Assembly: GCF_026343125.1 (NCBI RefSeq)
Contig: NZ_JAPEMB010000001.1
Span: 1,116,001 to 1,180,000, forward strand
Length of the DNA stretch: 64,000 bases
Direction: 5' to 3'
Source: Streptomyces sp. NBC_00094
Lineage (GTDB): Bacteria; Actinomycetota; Actinomycetes; Streptomycetales; Streptomycetaceae
Below, piece by piece: positions 57,992 to 64,000 of the stretch (the stretch's first letter is position 1; each line of letters opens with the position of its first letter). A program made the translations under genes and the position numbers. The notes under the pieces were generated by a model. The model ran no database searches and had not been told where the DNA came from. It was given only the letters and a program-made list of their open reading frames with translations.

Positions 57992-58483
57992 GTGGCCCGC
58001 GAAGAAGACCGAGACGCTCCCGCCGCCCCCCAGGGCACGGCGGCTGACCTGCAGAGCTTCGCCGTCGCGCTGCGGCGGACGCAGGGCGAGATCAATCGCC
58101 TGGTGCACGGCTTCGCCCAGGCGCAGGGGCTGCATCCGACGGACGTGCAGGCGCTGGCCGTGGTCCTGGACAGCCCCGAACCGCTGACGCCGGGCCGGCT
58201 CCGGGAGCATCTCGGGCTCACCTCGGGGGCGGTCACGGCCTGTCTCGACCGGCTGGAGAAGGCCGGGCACATCCGCAGGTCCCGGGAGAGCGCGGACCGC
58301 CGGGTCGTCCACGTGCGGTACGAGGACGGCGCGAAGGCCGCGGCCAGGCGGTACTTCCTGCCGCTCGCGGAGGCGGCGGAGCGAGCACGGGAGCAGTTCG
58401 ACCCGGCGGAGCTCACGGTGGCCCTCCGCTTCCTGAACACGCTGAACGACGAGCTCGGAGCCCTGCGCGTACCGCGTCGCTGA
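57992..58483 (+). CDS. MarR family transcriptional regulator
   Basis: A 163-aa MarR regulator: dimer helix INRLVHGFAQAQGL, winged HTH with GRLREHLGLTSGAVTACLDRLEKAGHIRRSR and the wing RRVVHVRYE. It starts at GTG on a probable leaderless mRNA. It could control the divergent SDR gene, itself and/or the MMPL exporter downstream; the palindrome TCTCAAT-C-ATTGAGA in front of the exporter is a good MarR-type site. Confidence 0.92.
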   Translation: MAREEDRDAPAAPQGTAADLQSFAVALRRTQGEINRLVHGFAQAQGLHPTDVQALAVVLDSPEPLTPGRLREHLGLTSGAVTACLDRLEKAGHIRRSRESADRRVVHVRYEDGAKAAARRYFLPLAEAAERAREQFDPAELTVALRFLNTLNDELGALRVPRR

Positions 58484-58489
58484 AACGGT

Positions 58490-58517
58490 GCATCCGACCT
58501 CGCGACCCTGACCGAAG
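58490..58517 (+). promoter_or_regulatory. Candidate ECF promoter of the MMPL-sigK-rskA operon
   Basis: GCATCC (58490-58495), 16-base spacer, CCGAAG (58512-58517). Spacer is one longer than in the fasciclin and lipid-operon sites, but would allow SigK autoregulation. Confidence 0.35.
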
Positions 58518-58547
58518 AGGCGTCGAGAACACCATGATACAAATCTC

Positions 58548-58562
58548 TCTCAATCATTGAGA
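58548..58562. promoter_or_regulatory. MarR-type palindrome upstream of the MMPL gene
   Basis: TCTCAAT-C-ATTGAGA, a perfect 7-1-7 palindrome in the only AT-rich patch of the region, 33 bp before the exporter ATG and 65 bp after marR. Confidence 0.65.
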
Positions 58563-58595
58563 TAGTTAATGGTCGAGATATCACTCGGAGTCCCG

Positions 58596-60947
58596 ATGCC
58601 ACGCTCCCTCCGCCGCACCCGCCTCCTCCTGCCCCTGGCGCTCCTCGTCGCCTGGCTGGCCGTGGGCGGCGGGCTCGGCCCCTTCGCCGGACGCCTCGGC
58701 GAGGTCGCCACCAACGACCAGGCGGCCTTCCTGCCGCGCGGCGCGGAATCCACCCGCGTCATCGAAGAGCAGAAGGCGTTCCGCGCCTCCGGGACCGTGC
58801 CCGCGATCGTGGTGTGGACCGCGCGGGACGGCGGGCCGCTGGACGCCGGCGCGGCGAGCGGGGCGACCCGGGCCCTCGCCCCGCTGGCGGACCGCCCGGG
58901 CGTCGCCGGCCCGCCCTCCCCGGCGCTGGCCTCCGACGACGGTCTGGCGCTGCGCGCCGTGGTCCCGCTGCGGCCGGAGCTCGGCGACGCCCTGCCGACG
59001 ACGCTCGACACGATCCGGGAGGCGGCGGCCTCGGTACCGGGGGCGACCGTGTCGCTCGCGGGACCGGCCGCCACCCAGGCCGACCTCTCCGGCGCCTTCG
59101 CCGGAATCGACGGGCTCCTGCTCGGCGTCGCCCTGGCCGCCGTGCTGCTCATCCTGCTGGTCGTCTACCGGAGCGTCCTGCTGCCCCTGATGATCATCCT
59201 GGGTGCGGTCTTCGCCCTCGGGCTGGCCTGCGCCGTCGTGTACGTGCTCGCCGACGCCGGCGTCCTCAGGGTCGACGGCCAGGTCCAGGGCATCCTGTCC
59301 ATCCTGGTGATCGGCGCCGCGACGGACTACGCGCTTCTCCTCGCGGCCCGGTACCGCGAGGAGCTCTCCTCACCCGGCGCGGACCGTTACGCCGCCATGA
59401 GCCGGGCTCTGCGCCGCTCCTTCGAACCGATCGTCGCGAGCGCCGCGACCGTCGCCCTCGCCCTGATCGCCCTGCTCGTGAGCGACCTGGCCAACAACCG
59501 GGCGCTCGGCCCCGTAGGCGCCATCGGCATCGTCTGCGCGGTCCTCAGCACGCTCACCTTCCTCCCGGCGGCCCTGGTCCTGACCGGCCGCGCGGCCTAC
59601 TGGCCGGCCCGCCCGAAGCAGACCCCGACCGAGACGCAGCCGACCGAGGCGCAGCCGACTTCGGCCCCGGCCGACCCGAAGCAGACCCCCACCCAGACCC
59701 CGACCCCGACCCCGGCCACCCCGAAGGGCGGGCAGGCCGTCTGGCACCGGATCGCCGCCCTCGTCGACCGCGCCCCCCGCAAGGTCTGGGCCGTCACCCT
59801 CGCCGGGCTCCTGGCCTGCGCCGCCTTCGCCCCCACCCTGAACTCCCGGGGCGTCCCCTTCGACGAGATCTTCGTCAACGACGCGCCCTCCGTCGCCGCT
59901 CAGGAGACCCTCGGCCGCCACTTCCCCGGCGGCGCCGGCAATCCCGCGGTGATCATCGCCGACGCCGGCGCGGTCCCCGGAGTGGTCGCCGCCGCCCAGG
60001 ACGTCGAGGGCGTCGACTCGGCGTATCCCGTGGACGCCGCGGGCCGCCCGGCCCCCGGAGCACCGCTCGTCGTCGACGGCAGGGTCCGCGTCGACGCCAC
60101 CCTCACCACCGCGGCCGACAGCGACGCGGCCCGGCAGACCCTCGCCCGGCTCCGTACCGCCGTCCACGCCGTCCCCGGGGCGGACGCCCTGGTCGGCGGC
60201 TCCACCGCCCAGCAGTACGACACCCAGCGCACCGCCGCGCGGGACCGCGCGCTCATCGTCCCGGTGGTCCTGGCGATCATCCTGGTGATCCTGATGGCGC
60301 TGCTGCGCTCCCTCGTCCTGCCGCTGCTGCTCGTCGCCACCGTGGGGCTCAACTTCGCCGCCACCCTGGGTGTCTCCGCCCTCGTCTTCGAGCACGTCCT
60401 CGGCTTCACCGGCACGGACGCCTCCGTGCCGCTGTACGGCTTCGTGTTCCTCGTCGCGCTCGGCGTCGACTACAACATCTTCCTGATGTCCCGGGTACGG
60501 GAGGAGTCGCTGCGCCACGGGGTGCGCGAGGGGGTCCGCCTCGGCCTGACCGCCACCGGCGGCGTGATCACGTCGGCGGGCGTGGTGCTCGCCGCGACCT
60601 TCGCCGCGCTCGGGGTGATCCCGCTGGCGTTCCTCGTACAGATCGCCTTCATCGTCGCCTTCGGCGTCCTGCTCGACACCCTGGTGGTCCGCTCGCTCCT
60701 CGTCCCGGCCCTGGTCCGGGACCTCGGCCCGGCCGCCTGGTGGCCCGGCGCCCTGAGCCGCCGTCCCACGACCCACGGAGACGAACACCGAGACGGAGAC
60801 AGGGACGGAGACGGAGACGGGGACGGAGACGGAGACGGTCCCGGAGACCGAGTTCGAAGCGAAGGAGGCGCTACCGACCAATCCGCCGAGTCCTCGGCGC
60901 CGAATGAGGGGGGCACCCGAGGACACGCAGGAGGGCACATCCGGTGA
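58596..60947 (+). CDS. MMPL family transporter
   Basis: A 783-aa RND/MMPL exporter with two repeats of one helix, an extracytoplasmic loop and a helix cluster (about helices 2-6 at 185-335 and 8-12 at 560-705). The signature GAATDYALLLAARYREE and its second-half counterpart GVDYNIFLMSRVREES contain the proton-relay acids. A Pro/Thr/Gln-rich cytoplasmic linker (335-380) and a very acidic Asp-Gly tail come from short DNA repeats. The ATG at 58596 has CGGAG five bases upstream. Its GTGA overlap with sigK means coupling. Substrate probably a lipid. Confidence 0.92.
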   Translation: MPRSLRRTRLLLPLALLVAWLAVGGGLGPFAGRLGEVATNDQAAFLPRGAESTRVIEEQKAFRASGTVPAIVVWTARDGGPLDAGAASGATRALAPLADRPGVAGPPSPALASDDGLALRAVVPLRPELGDALPTTLDTIREAAASVPGATVSLAGPAATQADLSGAFAGIDGLLLGVALAAVLLILLVVYRSVLLPLMIILGAVFALGLACAVVYVLADAGVLRVDGQVQGILSILVIGAATDYALLLAARYREELSSPGADRYAAMSRALRRSFEPIVASAATVALALIALLVSDLANNRALGPVGAIGIVCAVLSTLTFLPAALVLTGRAAYWPARPKQTPTETQPTEAQPTSAPADPKQTPTQTPTPTPATPKGGQAVWHRIAALVDRAPRKVWAVTLAGLLACAAFAPTLNSRGVPFDEIFVNDAPSVAAQETLGRHFPGGAGNPAVIIADAGAVPGVVAAAQDVEGVDSAYPVDAAGRPAPGAPLVVDGRVRVDATLTTAADSDAARQTLARLRTAVHAVPGADALVGGSTAQQYDTQRTAARDRALIVPVVLAIILVILMALLRSLVLPLLLVATVGLNFAATLGVSALVFEHVLGFTGTDASVPLYGFVFLVALGVDYNIFLMSRVREESLRHGVREGVRLGLTATGGVITSAGVVLAATFAALGVIPLAFLVQIAFIVAFGVLLDTLVVRSLLVPALVRDLGPAAWWPGALSRRPTTHGDEHRDGDRDGDGDGDGDGDGPGDRVRSEGGATDQSAESSAPNEGGTRGHAGGHIR
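60791..60848 (+). repeat. GGAGAC-type hexanucleotide repeats in the MMPL 3' end
   Basis: Imperfect repeats of GGAGAC/GGGGAC encode the (Gly-Asp)n tail of the transporter. Confidence 0.8.
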
Positions 60948-61537
60948 GAGAGTACGCACGCGTCGTCGGCGACGGTCCGGCCCCGGACCGGGGCGGCGAC
61001 CTGCCCACGCTGATGGCCCGGGTCGCACACGGGGACCGCGACGCCTTCGCGGCCGTCTTCGACCAGGTCAACGGCCCCGTCCTGGGCGTGGTCCGCTCCG
61101 TACTGCGGGATCCTGCGCAGTCCGAGGAGGTGGCCCAGGAGGTGATGGTCGAACTCTGGCGGTCCGCCGCCCGCTACCGGCCGGACCGGGGGTCCGTCCT
61201 GAACTGGGCGCTCACGTTCGCCCACCGTCGCGCGGTGGACCGGGTGCGTTCCGAGCAGGCCGCGTCGGACCGGGCCCGACGGGTCGCGCTGCTCGAACAC
61301 ACCCCCGCGTACGACGAGGTGACGGAGGAGGTGGAGAACCGTCTCGACCGCGAGCGGGTACGGCGCTGTCTGCGAGGTCTCACCGAGCGCCAGCGCCAGT
61401 CCGTCACCCTCGCCTACTACCGCGGTCTGACCTACCGCGAGGTCGCCGAGCTCCTCTCGCTGCCACTCGGGACCGTGAAGACCCGGATGCGCGACGGGCT
61501 CATCCGGCTCCGCGACTGCCTGGGGGTGACAGTGTGA
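60944..61537 (+). CDS. sigK: ECF RNA polymerase sigma factor SigK
   Basis: A 197-aa ECF sigma factor of the SigK type. Region 2: FDQVNGPVLGVVRSVLRDPAQSEEVAQEVMVELW (quoted only as a landmark near residues 40-75); region 4: LTERQRQSVTLAYYRGLTYREVA and GTVKTRMRDGL. The GTG overlaps the MMPL stop and the gene overlaps rskA, so three genes are coupled. Held inactive by RskA until a membrane or redox signal. In mycobacteria SigK drives fasciclin-family MPT70/83 genes; a fasciclin gene with a matching promoter is in this window. Confidence 0.93.
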   Translation: MREYARVVGDGPAPDRGGDLPTLMARVAHGDRDAFAAVFDQVNGPVLGVVRSVLRDPAQSEEVAQEVMVELWRSAARYRPDRGSVLNWALTFAHRRAVDRVRSEQAASDRARRVALLEHTPAYDEVTEEVENRLDRERVRRCLRGLTERQRQSVTLAYYRGLTYREVAELLSLPLGTVKTRMRDGLIRLRDCLGVTV

Positions 61538-62292
61538 GCGCCGACGACCTGCACACGCTGACCGGCGCCTACGTCCTCGACGCCCTGGACACGGTCGAGG
61601 AGCGGGACGCCGTCGAGGAGCACCTCCTCCACTGCGCCGCGTGCGCCCAGGAGGTCCGCGAACTCTCGGAGACCGCCGCCCGCCTCGGCCTCGCCGTCGC
61701 CGAACCCGCCGGTCCGGCGCTACGGGCCGAGGTCTTGCGCCGGATCGCGGACGTCCGCCAGCTGCCCCCGGTCACCACACCCGTCGGCCTCCCGTCCCGT
61801 GGGGGCGGCGTCCTGCGCCGACTGCCCCGCTGGGCGCTCGCCGCCTCGCTCGCCGGGGTGGTGGCGCTGGCCGGGGTCGCGGGTCTGGAGTACCGGCGCG
61901 CCGAGGAGGCCGGGCTCCGGGCGGCGCGGGCCGAGGCGCAGGCCGAGGCCGTCGCCGCGGTGCTCGCCGCGCCCGACGCCCGGGTCGCCACCACGCGTCT
62001 CGCGGACGGCGCCGTGGGCACGCTCGTCCACTCCCCCTCGCTCGACCAGGCGGTCTTCGCCGCGGCCGGGATGCCGACGCCGCCGGCCGGCAAGGTCTAC
62101 CAGCTCTGGTACGACGACGGGGGCACGATGCGGCCGGCCGGTCTGATGGATCCGGATGCGGAGACCTCGACGACCCTCCTGGCGGGGCCGGCCAACCGGT
62201 CCGCCGGCATCGGCATCACGGTGGAACCGGACGGCGGCTCGCCGAGCCCGACGTCGGCCCCGGTGGCCACCATGACCATGCCGGAAGCCTGA
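61534..62292 (+). CDS. rskA: Anti-sigma factor RskA
   Basis: A 252-aa single-pass anti-sigma factor. N-terminal zinc-containing anti-sigma-like region with LTGAYVLDALDTVEERDAVEEH and HCAAC (HxxxCxxC-type ligands), one membrane helix at about 103-121 (WALAASLAGVVALAGVAGL), and an RskA C-domain ending KVYQLWYDDGGTMRPAGLM...GITVEP. The GTG overlaps the sigK stop (GTGA). It sequesters SigK at the membrane and is normally removed by regulated proteolysis. Confidence 0.94.
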   Translation: MSADDLHTLTGAYVLDALDTVEERDAVEEHLLHCAACAQEVRELSETAARLGLAVAEPAGPALRAEVLRRIADVRQLPPVTTPVGLPSRGGGVLRRLPRWALAASLAGVVALAGVAGLEYRRAEEAGLRAARAEAQAEAVAAVLAAPDARVATTRLADGAVGTLVHSPSLDQAVFAAAGMPTPPAGKVYQLWYDDGGTMRPAGLMDPDAETSTTLLAGPANRSAGIGITVEPDGGSPSPTSAPVATMTMPEA

Positions 62293-62410
62293 CGGAGCAC
62301 GCCCGGCACGGCGTCCACCCGGCACGCCCGATCCGGCGCATCCGGCACATCCAGGCCCTCCGGCACGGCGTCCCACCCCACACGTCCCACCCGGCACCCC
62401 CGGCACGGCC

Positions 62411-63115
62411 TCACGGCGTCCCGGGCGTTCCGGTGGGCGCGGGCGGCGCGGGGCAGGCGACCGTGCCGGGCTTCACGCTGAGCTTGAGCTTCGGGGCGGT
62501 GAGGAGGCCGGGGATCTGGAAGTCCTGGGCGGTGCCGACGATCCGGTCGAACTTGGCGTAGCGCGCCTGGATCCCGAAGCGGTGCTGCGGACTGTTCAGC
62601 GGGTTGGCGACGTACGCCCCCGAGGCGTCCTTGACCGTCTTCACGTCGGCGCCGTTGACGTTGAGGTCGACGATGCCGTCCATGTCGAGGACCCCGGTGG
62701 CGTTCCGCAGGTCGAGGACGGTGTTCTTCGTCCGGATCTCCCAGGAGCCGGGGTTGTCGTCGCCGAGGGTGAGCATCAGCGTGTACGTGGCTCCCGCGAT
62801 CGTCTGCCGCTGGCTCAGGCACAGGCCGTTGAGCATGCCGTCCGCGAAGCCCATGCGGAGCACCCGCACCGTGGCGCCGGAGCCGTCGGGCCGTACGACC
62901 TCCTGGTCGACGACGGCGGCACCGTACTGCGTCCCGTACAGGCTGCTGGTGGTGAAGTCGACGGGCCGGTCCTGGATCCGGAGCCCGACGGCCAGCGCGC
63001 CGCCGGCCATCGCGGTGCCGAGACCGGCCGCCGCCAGGAGCGCGGGCACGGCGACGGCGAGCGAGCGGCGCCAGTGGGTGCGCCCTTCCGGAGCAGGGTG
63101 GCTGCCGGGGCTCAT
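62411..63115 (-). CDS. DUF6230 family secreted/membrane protein
   Basis: A 234-aa protein of the DUF6230 type (older annotations: cholesterol esterase). One N-terminal hydrophobic segment (about 18-42) anchors or exports it; the rest is beta-rich (LRIQDRPVDFTTSSLYG, LRNATGVLDMDGIVDLNVNG). No hydrolase motif is visible, so the esterase name is not supported. Its ATG overlaps the stop of the upstream gene. The short Pro/Gly/Thr tail precedes a 118-bp gap of CGGCAC-like repeats after rskA. Confidence 0.85.
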   Translation of the reverse strand: MSPGSHPAPEGRTHWRRSLAVAVPALLAAAGLGTAMAGGALAVGLRIQDRPVDFTTSSLYGTQYGAAVVDQEVVRPDGSGATVRVLRMGFADGMLNGLCLSQRQTIAGATYTLMLTLGDDNPGSWEIRTKNTVLDLRNATGVLDMDGIVDLNVNGADVKTVKDASGAYVANPLNSPQHRFGIQARYAKFDRIVGTAQDFQIPGLLTAPKLKLSVKPGTVACPAPPAPTGTPGTP

Positions 63116-63729
63116 GGGGTGGTCACCGTGATGGTCCCGGGGAGGTGCACGGGGTTGTCGGTGGAGTCGAGGGCGGCGTGGTCGTCGACCGTACGGATCG
63201 CGTAGATGTCCCCGACGAAGTCCTCGGCCCCGGCGGTGAGCGGGATGAGGGAGCCGAAGAAGTCGAGCAGTCCCTGCACCCCGCAGATCTTGAGGAGGAC
63301 CCGGACGCAGACGTTGGTGATGGTCCCCCACATCGTCGTCGTCTCGGGATTCCCCGCGCTGTCGTAGCCGCCCAGGGAGCCCTCGTCGGGCACGTCGATG
63401 GTGACGGTGTGCCCGGCCGCCCGCTGGGTCACGTTCATGTGCGAGCGGATCTTGAGCTTGGTGAAGGTGTACTGGGTCGTGGTCCGTGTCGTGCCGTCGG
63501 AGAGCCGGATGGTGACGTTCTTGTCGACGGTCATCGAGACGGCGACCATGCTCGCGATGGTCACGTGCAGCGGTTCCGGGGCGGGCAGGAAGGGAACGCC
63601 CAGCGGCTCGACCGCGGCGGCCGCCCGGCCGGCGGCGCTGCTCGGCTGCCCGGACCAGACGGCCGTGGCCACGGCGAGCAGCAGGGCGGTGGTCACGGCG
63701 AGGAGCTTGGACCGCACGCGGCGCGTCAC
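63112..63729 (-). CDS. Secreted protein of unknown function
   Basis: A 205-aa protein starting at GTG with a typical signal peptide (RRVRSKLLAVTTALLLAVATAVWS). The mature part is beta-rich and includes two cysteines in ITNVCVRVLLKICG. Family not recognised. It overlaps its neighbours by 4 bp on both sides, between the DUF6114 and DUF6230 genes, so all three are presumably made together at the cell surface. Confidence 0.8.
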   Translation of the reverse strand: MTRRVRSKLLAVTTALLLAVATAVWSGQPSSAAGRAAAAVEPLGVPFLPAPEPLHVTIASMVAVSMTVDKNVTIRLSDGTTRTTTQYTFTKLKIRSHMNVTQRAAGHTVTIDVPDEGSLGGYDSAGNPETTTMWGTITNVCVRVLLKICGVQGLLDFFGSLIPLTAGAEDFVGDIYAIRTVDDHAALDSTDNPVHLPGTITVTTP

Positions 63730-64000
63730 CCTTCCACCGTCCTGTCCGCCGTCCTGTCCACTGCCCCGCACACCATGCCGTCCACCGCCCCGCGGCGCGG
63801 GCGCCTGGCGCCCCAGCCCACCAGCATCGAGCCGCCGAGGACTCCGAGCGTCATCCCGAGGAGGAACCCGCCGAGGTTGGAGACGACGAGCGAGACGACC
63901 GCGAGGACCGTGCCGATGAGCCCGAAGGTGTAGCGCTGGGCGGGCAGCGCGATCGGGATCAGGCCGCAGAGGATCATCCCGCCGCCGACGAGGTAGCCGG
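63726..64000 (-). CDS. DUF6114 domain membrane protein (5' part missing)
   Basis: The open frame continues through the right edge of the window, so only the last 91 codons are visible. The segment has two or three membrane helices (GTVLAVVSLVVSNLGGFLLG, MTLGVLGGSMLVGW) and a basic cytoplasmic tail, which fits DUF6114, the usual partner of DUF6230. First visible gene of a three-gene overlapping operon. Confidence 0.8.
   Translation of the reverse strand, partial: GYLVGGGMILCGLIPIALPAQRYTFGLIGTVLAVVSLVVSNLGGFLLGMTLGVLGGSMLVGWGARRPRRGAVDGMVCGAVDRTADRTVEG

Noticed and set aside
62293..62410. Possible terminator or gene after rskA
   Set aside because: Contains only degenerate CGGCAC/CCCGGCAC repeats; no clean stem or coding frame could be supported.

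Overview
The window is a very GC-rich chromosomal stretch with dense, short-spaced, often overlapping genes, GTG/TTG starts, and several probable leaderless starts. Gene content (LitR/LitS-type light control, SigK/RskA, DUF6114/DUF6230, HipA-DUF3037, many Lrp/TetR/MarR regulators) points to an actinomycete, most likely Streptomyces. There is no plasmid, phage, IS transposase, rRNA, tRNA or CRISPR signature; it reads as chromosome with mixed housekeeping and accessory genes.

Layout. 0-5.5 kb: GNAT protein, a PLP sulfur-amino-acid enzyme divergent from an Lrp regulator, a DUF885 metallopeptidase-like protein and a second Lrp regulator. 5.5-9.9 kb: sbcC-sbcD. 10-18 kb: YigZ-type protein, PucR-type regulator, acyl-CoA synthetase behind a perfect 18-bp palindrome, carboxylesterase, CoA-binding protein, XRE-cupin regulator divergent from an EamA exporter. 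17.7-29.4 kb: hexapeptide acyltransferase, gamma carbonic anhydrase, DedA, secreted GH3 glycosidase, thioesterase, Pro/Gln-rich membrane protein, MFS transporter, spermidine-synthase-like protein, AlkD-like glycosylase, VTT protein, uppP. 29.4-41 kb: flavin reductase, SnoaL-like protein, lnt, Gfo/Idh/MocA oxidoreductase, FAD monooxygenase divergent from a TetR gene with two identical operators, DinB, lipoprotein, ung, an orphan peptide-binding lipoprotein and two SDRs. 41-46.5 kb: a 178-bp imperfect inverted-repeat element, HipA-like kinase/DUF3037 pair, TetR plus an uncharacterised gene and an APH-like kinase, and a fasciclin lipoprotein.

46.6-58.5 kb is the most coherent system. It holds a cobinamide amidohydrolase (cbiZ) next to a B12-binding MerR photoreceptor (litR). 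A translationally coupled five-gene operon follows (hydrolase, DUF1295, CFA-type methyltransferase, DUF1365, FAD amine oxidase), then an ECF sigma gene (litS-like), a DNA photolyase, an NmrA-type SDR/DUF2867 protein and a MarR gene. The same 22-bp box built of 11-bp-spaced direct repeats lies upstream of litR and of the sigma gene. Photolyase and SDR share a GCATCC-N15-GGAGAA motif, and the lipid operon has CCATCC-N15-CCGAAG. I read this as a light-induced protection regulon: the photoreceptor releases litR and the sigma gene, and the sigma factor switches on DNA repair and membrane-lipid modification.

58.5-64 kb: MMPL exporter coupled to sigK and rskA, then an incomplete DUF6114 / secreted protein / DUF6230 operon running off the right edge. 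The fasciclin gene at 46 kb carries a SigK-like promoter match, which fits the known SigK-fasciclin link in mycobacteria.

A window-wide oddity is the number of short tandem repeats. Some are in frame inside linkers (SbcC, LitR, CFA methyltransferase, SDR, MMPL); others lie directly beside stop codons.
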